Assembly (NCBI GenBank): GCA_963646285.1
Contig: CAVIWF010000014.1
Coordinates: 1-47,852 of the forward strand
Source: CAKUFA01 sp963646285
GTDB lineage: Bacteria > Bacillota > Clostridia > Christensenellales > Aristaeellaceae
Direction: 5' to 3'
Length of the DNA stretch: 47,852 bases
The first letter of the stretch is position 1. Each line of letters opens with the position of its first letter. The notes beneath the pieces are model-generated. The model was not told the origin of the DNA. It saw nothing but the letters and a program-made list of their open reading frames with translations, and searched no databases. The position numbers and the translations under genes are program-made. Positions 40,721 to 47,842 of this stretch are shown piece by piece.

Positions 40721-41623
40721 TCAATTAGTTTTCGCAAAGCGGAATTGCAATGCGCTGAATATGGCGATGGTGATGGCCAGGATGATACCCATTGCACAGC
40801 CGTAGCCGAAATTGTTCAGCTTGATGGCGTTGTGATAGATATAATACATGATGGTCAGCGTTGAATCCTTGGGACCGCCGGAAGTGAGCAGGTCAATCAG
40901 GGCGAAGCACTGGAAGCTGTTGATGGCAGTGATGATGAGGACATACAGCGTGGTCGGCATAATCTGCGGCCACTTGATGCGCCAGAAGGTTTGCAGGTTG
41001 TTCGCACCATCCACTTCAGCCGCCTCCACCAGGGACGGCTCAACATTGCTGAGTGCCGAGACGTACAGCACAATGGGCTGACCGATGGATGTGGTCAGCA
41101 AAATTGTGATGATACATCCCAGCGCTGTGCTGGGATTGCCCAGCCAGTTGATATTCTTGCTGATGATGCCAAGACTTTGGAACACATAGTTGAGCAGGCC
41201 GTAATAGGAGTTAAACATCCACTTCCAAACAACCGTAACAGCCACAGAGCCGGTGACAACAGGCAGATAAAAAACGCAGCGGAAGAAGGAAGTGTATAGA
41301 TCCTTCATTTTATAGATAAGCGATGCCACCCACAGGGATAAAAAGCAGGTGACTGGCACGCTGACAATGACGATGATCATGGTGTTGACAAAAGACGTGG
41401 AAAACTTGGGATCCTGGAACAGCTTGACATAGTTGTCAAGCCCGATGAAGGTAAAGTCTGACATGGTATAGTTGAAGGTGCTGTTGACCAGACACATCAC
41501 CATCGGAAAAACGACAAAACCGAAGAAAAACAGCAGAGAAGGTGCCATGAAGAGGTATCCTGAAATGTTTTCGCGTCTGCGTGTGGCACGAAGCTGACGG
41601 CTCATGTTCTGGGTGGTTGTCAT
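40721..41623 (-). CDS. Carbohydrate ABC permease (MalF-like), sialic-acid operon
   Basis: 300 residues, six helices from about residue 25. EAA loop E-A-A-E-V-D-G-A-N-N-L-Q-T-F-W-R-I-K-W-P. The GGGGG ribosome-binding site (41634-41638) lies in a possible hairpin, see 41634-41686. It follows the MalE-type binding protein and forms the channel with the gene at 39870. Confidence 0.92.
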   Translation of the reverse strand: MTTTQNMSRQLRATRRRENISGYLFMAPSLLFFFGFVVFPMVMCLVNSTFNYTMSDFTFIGLDNYVKLFQDPKFSTSFVNTMIIVIVSVPVTCFLSLWVASLIYKMKDLYTSFFRCVFYLPVVTGSVAVTVVWKWMFNSYYGLLNYVFQSLGIISKNINWLGNPSTALGCIITILLTTSIGQPIVLYVSALSNVEPSLVEAAEVDGANNLQTFWRIKWPQIMPTTLYVLIITAINSFQCFALIDLLTSGGPKDSTLTIMYYIYHNAIKLNNFGYGCAMGIILAITIAIFSALQFRFAKTN

Positions 41624-41633
41624 TGTGGAAAAT

Positions 41634-41686
41634 CCCCCTTTTGAAAAGGGGCGCTTACGACCCTGTTGGAAGAGTGAAAGCGCCCC
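41634..41686 (-). promoter_or_regulatory. Attenuator-like hairpin with alternative RBS-masking hairpin
   Basis: On the minus strand GGGGCGCTT (41678-41686) pairs with AAGCGCCCC (41648-41656), followed by TTTTC, a terminator-like stem. The same CCCC plus TTT can instead pair with AAAGGGG (41635-41641), closing over the GGGGG site of the permease gene. The two structures exclude one another. Seen directly; regulatory use inferred. Confidence 0.55.
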
Positions 41687-41706
41687 CGTAACCCTATTCT
41701 AAATCA

Positions 41707-42987
41707 TTATTGATTGACAGCATTGATGTAGGCTGCCACTTCGGTGGCCACATCGCCGCCATCGCCGATGCGCTGGAGCAGATTCCACCATTCGTACCGC
41801 TGGGTCGTCCAGTTGGTGGTCACCTGATAGATGTCGCCAAGGTAGGGGGCAAAGATGGCATATTCAGCCTGCACAGCCTTGTCCGTGCCTTCGTACAGGG
41901 CAACGCTGTCGATGCTGCTCTTCACAGAGAAGTAGCCGGAAGCATAGATGCTCTTGGGAGCCTGGGTTTCATCATCACACACGAAGCGGATGAATTCCTT
42001 GGCAGCAGCAGCCTTGGCATCGTCGCCCTTGTTGAACAGGCCGAAGCCCCACAGACCGCCGTCCAGGCGCGGGATGCCATCCTCGGAGGGGAATGCCATG
42101 TGGAACAGCTCAATGTCTTCGGCCAGCTTGTCCTTATTGTTGGCTACCTGAGCAGAGTTCCAGCAGAACGCCATCTGGCTGGTGCCATTGACGAACAGGG
42201 CGATTTCTTCGCCGCCGTTGATGGAGGGATCGAAGGTGATGAGGCCTTCATTTGCCCAGTTTTGCAGCGTCGTCAGCGCTTTGATGTTGGCTTCGCTGTC
42301 CATGGTGTACTTGGTGTGCTCATCATTGGTGAAGCGGCCGTCGAACAGGTTGGTCACCAGTGCACGAGTGCCCTGGTCGCCGCCCTGACCGGAGCAGAAA
42401 ATAAGACCCGTGGGGCTGTAGCCGGCGGCTACCAGCGCACGCAGTGCCTTTTCAAAGTTCTCGGTCGTCCAGGTGCGGGTTTCCATATCGATGTACTGCA
42501 TCGCATCCGCCTTTTCAAAAGCGGTCTTGTTGATGCACATGCAATGGGCAGTCAGGCACAGAGGATAGAGATAGTAGTTTCCGTCAGCGCCCTTGCAGGC
42601 ATCGGCAATGATGACATTGTTGGCGTTGATGTCTGCCAGCGTTTCTTCCGTCCACAGATCATTGACATCCAGCATCTTGCCGGCTGCACCCCAGTTGGCC
42701 ACGAGGCGTTCGGGACCTTCCATGATGATGTCAGGGGCAGTGCCTGCTTCGATGGCAGTGGTCACCTGAGCGTCGCCGTTCGTATAGTCCAGATACTCAA
42801 CGGTCACTTTGATTTCGGGATGGACGGCATTGAAGTTGGCAATGATCTCATTGACGACTTCTTCCTTACCCCAATCGCCGATGGGGAATGTCCAAAGGGT
42901 GATTTCGGTGGTTGCATCATCTGCTAAAGCTGCGAAAACGGGTAGTGTCAGCATCAGGCACAGGAGCAGGGCAACTAGTTTCCTCAT
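41707..42987 (-). CDS. Carbohydrate ABC substrate-binding protein (MalE-type), sialic-acid operon
   Basis: 426 residues from the ATG at 42987, with GGAGGG nine bases upstream; the frame extends further but without protein character. Signal peptide about 1-22 (A-A-L-A-D-D), no lipobox. The mature domain is of the family-1 type: E-I-T-L-W-T-F-P-I-G near the start, G-T-A-P-D-I-I-M-E-G-P-E-R, W-T-T-E-N-F-E-K-A, then G-T-S-Q-M-A-F-C-W-N. First gene of the eleven-gene minus operon, behind a promoter with a FadR-type operator. By context it binds sialic acid, as MalE-type SatA of pneumococcus does. Confidence 0.92.
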   Translation of the reverse strand: MRKLVALLLCLMLTLPVFAALADDATTEITLWTFPIGDWGKEEVVNEIIANFNAVHPEIKVTVEYLDYTNGDAQVTTAIEAGTAPDIIMEGPERLVANWGAAGKMLDVNDLWTEETLADINANNVIIADACKGADGNYYLYPLCLTAHCMCINKTAFEKADAMQYIDMETRTWTTENFEKALRALVAAGYSPTGLIFCSGQGGDQGTRALVTNLFDGRFTNDEHTKYTMDSEANIKALTTLQNWANEGLITFDPSINGGEEIALFVNGTSQMAFCWNSAQVANNKDKLAEDIELFHMAFPSEDGIPRLDGGLWGFGLFNKGDDAKAAAAKEFIRFVCDDETQAPKSIYASGYFSVKSSIDSVALYEGTDKAVQAEYAIFAPYLGDIYQVTTNWTTQRYEWWNLLQRIGDGGDVATEVAAYINAVNQ

Positions 42988-43096
42988 TTGGAAGACCCTC
43001 CTTACTTGAGTAGTTCGCCCCCCGAGGGGGAAAGAAACGGAGAAAAAGGAGCAACTTGTTCTTGAACACTGAGATGACGTCAATCTCGTTAGCTCA

Positions 43097-43125
43097 AATG
43101 TACTACAAAGTTGCCGCCATGTCAA
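43097..43125 (-). promoter_or_regulatory. Promoter and operator of the sialic-acid importer operon
   Basis: On the minus strand TTGACA (43120-43125), 17 bases, TACATT (43097-43102). The -10 box overlaps TTGTAGTACAT (43098-43108 on the minus strand), which fits the FadR-subfamily pattern TNGTNNNACNA except at its last base. The regulator is encoded divergently next door. Confidence 0.65.
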
Positions 43126-43173
43126 TGGGTTTTGAAAAAAATAGTTGAAATTGTGCCATATTTGACATTGTGG

Positions 43174-43224
43174 TTGACATTTTCGAAAACATACTTTATA
43201 CTACAATCTGAAATTGTCCTACAA
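43174..43224 (+). promoter_or_regulatory. Promoter and operator of the FadR-type regulator
   Basis: TTGACA (43174-43179), 17 bases, TATACT (43197-43202). TTGTCCTACAA (43214-43224), a perfect TNGTNNNACNA dyad, lies just after the start of transcription, so binding would give autorepression. Confidence 0.7.
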
Positions 43225-43248
43225 AGTTTGCAAAGGAGGTGATTGACC

Positions 43249-43944
43249 ATGCAAAACGCCAATCGGGATGAGAAGCTGTTCATTCAGACATTCCGTGCCA
43301 TCAGGCGATATATTGTGCAGAATTTAAAGCCGGGCGACCTCCTCCCCACCGAACAAAAGCTGTGCGAGTCGTTGGGCGTCAGCCGCAATGTTCTGCGCGA
43401 AGCCATTAAAAGTATGGAGCTTATGGGCATGGTACGTGCCCAGCCCGGAAAAGGCACGATGGTGCAGCCCTTCAATTTGGACTTCGTTTTCCAGAATGTG
43501 CTGTTTTTTCAAATAGGGTCTGAAGAGGATCAATCCGTCCGGGAAATGTTCGGCATCCGCAAGGTACTGGAGTTGGCGTATATGCGGCAGGCCTTTCATG
43601 CGGTCACGGAAGAGGATGTTCAAAAAATGCGTGTTTGCGCAAATACCATGCGGGAAAAGTGGGCGCAGGGCGAATTTTTCACGCAGGAGGACAAGGATTT
43701 TCACTTAACCCTTTTCTCCTCTTTGCAGAATCAAGTCCTGATTTCATTGCTGGAGGCCATTTGGTCTGTGGATGAAGGCTTCCAGCTGGAACAAAAGCAG
43801 CCCCATTTGGAGCATACCATCACCAAGCATGAGGCCATTGTGGAAGCATTAGAGCGGCACAGCTATCCTGCCTTTGCCCGAGCCATGGATGCTCATTTCT
43901 CTTCCGGCAAGTATCTGGGTATGACCTCCTACGAGGAATATTAG
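43249..43944 (+). CDS. FadR-subfamily (GntR/FCD) regulator of the sialic-acid genes
   Basis: 231 residues from the ATG at 43249, preceded by a full AGGAGGTGAT site. The N-terminal winged helix (about 12-75) reads L-P-T-E-Q-K-L-C-E-S-L-G-V-S-R-N-V-L-R-E-A. The C-terminal all-helical FCD domain (about 90-225) keeps likely metal ligands in D-K-D-F-H, H-T-I-T-K-H and M-D-A-H. The gene is divergent from the importer operon and first in the nanA operon, with matching operators at both promoters. NanR of several bacteria is in this subfamily, so a NanR-like repressor released by Neu5Ac or ManNAc-6-P is the simplest reading. Confidence 0.9.
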   Translation: MQNANRDEKLFIQTFRAIRRYIVQNLKPGDLLPTEQKLCESLGVSRNVLREAIKSMELMGMVRAQPGKGTMVQPFNLDFVFQNVLFFQIGSEEDQSVREMFGIRKVLELAYMRQAFHAVTEEDVQKMRVCANTMREKWAQGEFFTQEDKDFHLTLFSSLQNQVLISLLEAIWSVDEGFQLEQKQPHLEHTITKHEAIVEALERHSYPAFARAMDAHFSSGKYLGMTSYEEY

Positions 43945-43979
43945 TTTTTTCAGACAAAGACAAAGTGTTTTTCTATCTT

Positions 43980-44010
43980 CCCATTTTCCCTGGGATATTA
44001 GGGAAATGGG
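43980..44010 (+). repeat. Stem-loop between regulator and nanA
   Basis: CCCATTTTCCCT (43980-43991) and AGGGAAATGGG (44000-44010) pair with one bulged T and an 8-base loop. There is no U-tract; possibly a partial terminator lowering or raising nanA relative to the regulator. Confidence 0.5.
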
Positions 44011-44088
44011 CACGACCATACCAAGCTCCCGGAAAGGCTGATCAATCGGCCTTGCACCATAAGAACCAACGGAAGGAAGGAACGAACG

Positions 44089-45018
44089 ATGAGTCATTTC
44101 AAGATGAATGAAATCCGTGGCGTCATTCCCGCTATGCTTACCCCCTTTGACGAAAACGAAAAACTGGATCTCAACCGCACCCGTGCACTGGTTGCAGAGC
44201 TTGTGCATCAGGGCGTAAACGGTTTGTATTTGACCGGCTCCACCGGCGAAGGTTTCCTGTGTGATGCCGGTGAACGCAAGGCGTTTGTGGAAACCGTCAT
44301 GGATGAAGTCAAGGGACGCATTCCCGTGATTGTTCATGTTGGTGCGATCAGCACCCGTACATCGGAGGAGTTGGCGCATCATGCTGCGCAAGTCGGTGCT
44401 GATGCCATTTCTTCGGTGCCGCCAATTTACTGGAAATTCAGGGATGACGAAATCACCGCCTATTACTCCGACGTGGTGCAGGCGGCTGGCATTCCCATGA
44501 TTGTGTATAACATTGCCCTGGCAGGTCTTGTGAGCTTTGACATGATCAAGCGTCTGGGCGCCATCGACGGCGTAGAGGGCATCAAGTACACCTCTGCCAC
44601 CTTGTATGATGTTTTCCGCATCAAGGAAGCGCTGGGACAGGACTTCGCCGTGTTCTCAGGCAGTGATGAGCTGGCCGTCAGCGGCCTGTCCTTTGGTGCA
44701 GACGGTATCATCGGCTCGACCTATAATGTACTGGCGCCGCTGTTCCTGAAGCTGCGTGACCACATGGCAGAAAACGATGTGGAAGCTGCCCGGGAAATGC
44801 AAAAGCTGGCGAACCGGTTCATTTTTACGCTGCTCAAGCATAACCTTATGCCCTCATTGAAAGCGACCCTGACTTTGGGCGGCAAGGTGGATGGTGGTTT
44901 CTGCCGTCGTCCTTTTGCAAGGCTGACCGAAGAGCAGCTTGCAGCACTGAAGACGGATTATGCGGCCATCAAAGCGGAAACAGGCGACCTGGATCTGGAC
45001 TTCCTGAAAAATCTATAA
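44089..45018 (+). CDS. nanA: N-acetylneuraminate lyase (DapA/NanA family)
   Basis: 309 residues, the family length. The (beta/alpha)8 aldolase splits Neu5Ac to ManNAc and pyruvate through a Schiff base. Motifs: A-M-L-T-P-F near residue 16, the pyruvate-carboxylate loop T-G-S-T-G-E-G-F at about 49-56, catalytic Tyr in M-I-V-Y-N-I-A and Schiff-base Lys in G-I-K-Y-T-S-A. DapA (dihydrodipicolinate synthase) has the same fold, but the operon with NanE, NanK and importers decides for the lyase. GGAAGGAAGG precedes the ATG. Confidence 0.92.
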   Translation: MSHFKMNEIRGVIPAMLTPFDENEKLDLNRTRALVAELVHQGVNGLYLTGSTGEGFLCDAGERKAFVETVMDEVKGRIPVIVHVGAISTRTSEELAHHAAQVGADAISSVPPIYWKFRDDEITAYYSDVVQAAGIPMIVYNIALAGLVSFDMIKRLGAIDGVEGIKYTSATLYDVFRIKEALGQDFAVFSGSDELAVSGLSFGADGIIGSTYNVLAPLFLKLRDHMAENDVEAAREMQKLANRFIFTLLKHNLMPSLKATLTLGGKVDGGFCRRPFARLTEEQLAALKTDYAAIKAETGDLDLDFLKNL

Positions 45019-45031
45019 GAAAATGATGCAT

Positions 45032-45063
45032 ATTCTGATGGCGGGTGATGCTGCCATCAGAAT
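45032..45063 (+). repeat. Stem-loop after nanA
   Basis: ATTCTGATGGC (45032-45042) and its perfect complement (45053-45063) form an 11-bp stem with a 10-base loop, followed by TCTTGCT. A weak or partial terminator between nanA and the esterase genes. It rules out an upstream start for the esterase within it. Confidence 0.6.
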
Positions 45064-45092
45064 TCTTGCTATTGCAAAGACAGCAGGATAGG

Positions 45093-46061
45093 ATGATTGA
45101 TACGATGCAGCAAAGCAATGAGCTTTATTTCGGCACAACGCCGCGTCCCAGGGACTTTGATGCTTTCTGGGCAGCACGAATGGCGGAGGCGGAGGCTGTG
45201 CCCCTCGATTATGCCTTTACACCCAGTGAAATACCCAGTTACCCGACTTGCGAATATCTCCACTTGTGGTTTCGAGGGATGCACGGGGCCCGGCTCTATG
45301 CCCGCTATGTGCGGCCGACTTTCAAGCAGCCTTTGCCGCTGGTTTTGCAATTTCACGGCTATCCCGGCGCAAGCAGAGGATGGATGGAGCAATCCTCCTT
45401 TGCGGGCATGGGCTTTGCGCTTCTGGCGATGGAATGCCCCGGCCAGGGCGGGCACGGGCAGGATATGGGCGGATACGAGGGGACAACCGTCACAGGTCAT
45501 CTTGTAGCGGGTTTGGACGGGGATCCAAAGGATATGTATTATGTCAGAATGTATCAAAACATACGCATTTTGTGCCGGATCGTGCGTCAAATGCCGGAGA
45601 TTGATCAGCACCGCATCTATATCAACGGCGCATCCCAGGGCGGCGGTTTAGGCTTGGCCTGTGCGGCACTGAATCCTGATCTGCCGAAAAAGGCCGCCAT
45701 TCTTTACCCATTCCTGAGCGATTTTCAGAAAGTGTGGGAGATGGGCGCAGATGAAATCGCCTACGAGGGCTTGCGCTACTATTCACGCTGGTTCGATGCA
45801 GACGGCAGCCGGGCGGAGGAATGGTTCACCAGGCTTGGTTATATCGATGTTCACAACTTGGCCCCCTGGGTGAAGTGCCCTGTGCTGTTCGGCACAGGGT
45901 TGGCGGACACCGTTTGCCCGCCCATCACGCAGGATGCAAGCTACAATGGATTGCAATGCCCGAAAAAGCGAGTTTTTTTCCCCGGCTATGGGCATGAGGA
46001 AATTCAAGCCTTTGACGACATGCTGCTGTCATTCTTTACCGAGGAGAGTGAAACACGATGA
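45093..46061 (+). CDS. CE7-type acetyl esterase (AXE1 family)
   Basis: 322 residues from the ATG at 45093 (AGGATAGG upstream; an ATG at 45105 is also possible). No signal peptide. Alpha/beta hydrolase of the acetylxylan esterase/cephalosporin-C deacetylase family: R-G-M-H-G-A near residue 55, F-H-G-Y-P-G, nucleophile in G-A-S-Q-G-G-G-L, Asp in G-L-A-D-T-V-C-P-P and His in G-Y-G-H-E-E. CE7 enzymes deacetylate small sugars inside the cell. In this operon the natural substrate could be an O-acetylated sialic acid or ManNAc, by context only. Confidence 0.9.
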   Translation: MIDTMQQSNELYFGTTPRPRDFDAFWAARMAEAEAVPLDYAFTPSEIPSYPTCEYLHLWFRGMHGARLYARYVRPTFKQPLPLVLQFHGYPGASRGWMEQSSFAGMGFALLAMECPGQGGHGQDMGGYEGTTVTGHLVAGLDGDPKDMYYVRMYQNIRILCRIVRQMPEIDQHRIYINGASQGGGLGLACAALNPDLPKKAAILYPFLSDFQKVWEMGADEIAYEGLRYYSRWFDADGSRAEEWFTRLGYIDVHNLAPWVKCPVLFGTGLADTVCPPITQDASYNGLQCPKKRVFFPGYGHEEIQAFDDMLLSFFTEESETR

Positions 46062-46813
46062 TTCAGAAGGAATGGGACGCAGCTCTGCATGCACTGCCGC
46101 CGCTAACATTGCCCGAAAACTTCCTGTCTGCATGGCAGGAACGAAAGGAAGAAGCAGAAAGAACGCACATCATCGAAGAAAAGCCTTTCCTTTCCGGCAA
46201 CGAGAAAATGGCAGCATACAGCGAAATTTCTTTTGCAGGCACGGACGGGGATGTACTGAAAGCACGGTATATTCGGCCTGTTGGCGAAGGAAAGCATCCT
46301 TTGGTGCTTTTGTTTCACGCCGAAAGCATTCCCGTGCGTGGCTGGCATTACATGACTCGCTTTATCGCTTTGGGCTACGCCGTGTTTGCTTTGGAGAACA
46401 GAAAAGAAATTCCGTTTGAGCAACAGGTTGCGGATGCCTCCTGTGCGGCACAAATCGGCTTTTCCCTTCCGCATACGGACAAAAACCAGGTCTTTGCCTT
46501 GGGCGATTCGCTGGGCGGTACGCTGGCCATTGCCGTGAGCGCCTTTTTCCCCGTCGCCAAGTGCGTCGCCCAAAATCCATTGGCCTGTGTTGATGATACG
46601 CCTTGCGCCTACTTTGCCTCCCTGCTCCATCAGCCATTTTTGATGGCGACAAGCGGCATGGATGTCGTTTCCCCACCAGAAACCCAGGTGCCCATCTATG
46701 CTGCTGTTCCGGAACATAAAAAACACTTTCTCTACCCCAAATACATCCACGAACGCATCAATCACTTTGAGGATCAGACGATTGTGTTTTTACATCCTTC
46801 AACAAAGATATAA
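46058..46813 (+). CDS. Short AXE1-like alpha/beta hydrolase
   Basis: 251 residues. The ATG overlaps the previous stop by four bases (ATGA). The fold is that of its neighbour but about 70 residues shorter: L-L-F-H-A-E-S in place of F-H-G-Y-P, nucleophile in L-G-D-S-L-G-G-T, Asp in S-G-M-D-V-V-S-P-P and a His in Y-I-H-E-R-I-N. The triad seems complete though the His loop differs. It looks like a diverged tandem duplicate with a changed pocket, perhaps for another acyl position. Confidence 0.8.
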   Translation: MIQKEWDAALHALPPLTLPENFLSAWQERKEEAERTHIIEEKPFLSGNEKMAAYSEISFAGTDGDVLKARYIRPVGEGKHPLVLLFHAESIPVRGWHYMTRFIALGYAVFALENRKEIPFEQQVADASCAAQIGFSLPHTDKNQVFALGDSLGGTLAIAVSAFFPVAKCVAQNPLACVDDTPCAYFASLLHQPFLMATSGMDVVSPPETQVPIYAAVPEHKKHFLYPKYIHERINHFEDQTIVFLHPSTKI

Positions 46814-46859
46814 TGCAGCACTGGCTCGTGGCATTTTGACGCATTCAACCACAAGAAAA

Positions 46860-46885
46860 CCCCTGCACCAATCACGGTACAGGGG
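46860..46885. terminator. Terminator between nanA operon and tRNA-Ser
   Basis: CCCCTG (46860-46865) pairs with CAGGGG (46880-46885), with extra CC/GG pairing inside. On the minus strand it is followed by TTTTC, so it ends the tRNA transcript and may serve both directions. Confidence 0.7.
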
Positions 46886-46895
46886 CATTTCCATG

Positions 46896-46986
46896 CGGAG
46901 AAGGTGGGATTCGAACCCACGTGCCGGCTCAACACCGACAAAACGATTTCGAGTCGTTCTCGTTACGGCCACTTCGATACTTCTCC
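46896..46986 (-). tRNA. tRNA-Ser (anticodon CGA)
   Basis: 91 bases on the minus strand including discriminator G. Acceptor stem GGAGAAG/CTTCTCC is perfect. The anticodon stem AACGA/TCGTT encloses loop CTCGAAA with anticodon CGA, reading UCG. A long variable arm and the T-arm G-T-G-G-G-T-T-C-G-A-A-T-C-C-C-A-C are class II serine features. CCA is not encoded. It stands at the edge of the sialic-acid locus. Confidence 0.95.
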
Positions 46987-47027
46987 ACGGCAGCCCACGC
47001 AGATGAACCCTGTGGGCGTCAAGGCTT

Positions 47028-47056
47028 ATTCTACCATAAGACGGCAGGATTCGCAA
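47028..47056 (-). promoter_or_regulatory. Promoter of tRNA-Ser
   Basis: On the minus strand TTGCGA (47051-47056), 17 bases, TAGAAT (47028-47033), about 40 bases before the tRNA 5' end. Confidence 0.6.
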
Positions 47057-47089
47057 CAAAAATTCGAACCCCGTTCCCGCCGCCCTCCT

Positions 47090-47713
47090 TCATTCGCCCT
47101 TGTCTACCCGATAGGTGCTCATGAAGCGATTCACCAGGCGGCGGATACGGCCGGTCAGGTCAAAGCCACCCCGGCTAAGGCACCAGTCGAAGAATACCCC
47201 CTTGGTCAGGGAGCAAACATCCTCGTTCAGGGCGATCACATCCGTGTCCTCCGGCAGAAGCCCTGCCTCCTTGGCAGCCACAAGGGCATCGTACCGGGCA
47301 CGGTAGTTGGAGGAGGCGTACATTTCCTCCGGCCGGAGACCAATGGTGTTCAGGGAGCGGTTCTTGGTGGAATAGTAGTTGGATAGGAAGTCCAGCCCGT
47401 TGGCCTCGTTGTGGGCGGCGTACAGGACGCACAGCTCCGTCAGCCGTGCCAGGGGATCCTCCGGCAGCTGCACGTTCAGGTTGGCAATATAAGCGTCGTA
47501 GTCCTTGTTCAGGTACAGGCGCAGAATATCGTCCTTCCCGTGAAAGTGGTGGTAAAAGGCCCCGGTGGTTACCCCTGCCAGGCTGCAAATGTTCTGCACG
47601 GTCAGGTATTCGTAGCCATACTCGTGCATCAGCTTGCAGGTGGCCTCGTACAGGTTGGCCTGAGTCTTTTCGGAGCGGACACGCTGGGGCGTGCGCAGGG
47701 GAGCTTCATGCAT
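47090..47713 (-). CDS. TetR/AcrR-family regulator
   Basis: 207 residues from the ATG at 47713 (TAGGTG upstream; GTG/ATG codons at 47722 and 47719 are alternatives). The N-terminal HTH, L-T-V-Q-N-I-C-S-L-A-G-V-T-T-G-A-F-Y-H-H-F near residues 38-58, is the TetR pattern G-V-x-x-G-x-F-Y-x-H-F, followed by K-D-D-I-L. The C-terminal helical ligand domain is of the TetR_C type with no recognisable effector. No target gene is identifiable in the window; the next gene to the right is cut off. Confidence 0.9.
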   Translation of the reverse strand: MHEAPLRTPQRVRSEKTQANLYEATCKLMHEYGYEYLTVQNICSLAGVTTGAFYHHFHGKDDILRLYLNKDYDAYIANLNVQLPEDPLARLTELCVLYAAHNEANGLDFLSNYYSTKNRSLNTIGLRPEEMYASSNYRARYDALVAAKEAGLLPEDTDVIALNEDVCSLTKGVFFDWCLSRGGFDLTGRIRRLVNRFMSTYRVDKGE

Positions 47714-47741
47714 CAACATCACCTACATTTCATACGATAAA

Positions 47742-47769
47742 AGAAAAACCTTGCATGCTTTCTGCAAGG
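47742..47769 (-). terminator. Terminator of a gene beyond the right end
   Basis: On the minus strand CCTTGCA, loop GAAAGCA, TGCAAGG (47749-47769), then TTTTTC (complement of 47743-47748). It would end a minus-strand transcript entering from beyond 47852, upstream of the TetR gene. Confidence 0.65.
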
Positions 47770-47779
47770 CCCAGACCAT

Positions 47780-47842
47780 CAACAAACCTTGGGTGGCGTT
47801 GGAGGGCTCGCAAGCCCTTCAACTCTAGATCGAAAATCGGCG
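47780..47842 (-). repeat. 63-bp interspersed repeat, copy B
   Basis: Complement of this stretch equals copy A (10565-10627) at 57 of 63 positions, including the AGGGCT-TGCG-AGCCCT hairpin core. It sits ten bases from the end of the window, where the sequence probably stops because of the repeat. Confidence 0.75.

Noticed and set aside
41710..42927. A 405-codon plus-strand frame opposite the MalE-type binding protein
   Set aside because: Antisense shadow; no RBS, no motif, and the opposite strand encodes a typical SBP.
44034..44053. Imperfect palindrome AAGGCTGATCAATCGGCCTT upstream of nanA as an operator
   Set aside because: It has two mismatches, does not match the FadR-type dyads at the divergent promoters, and no promoter is evident beside it.
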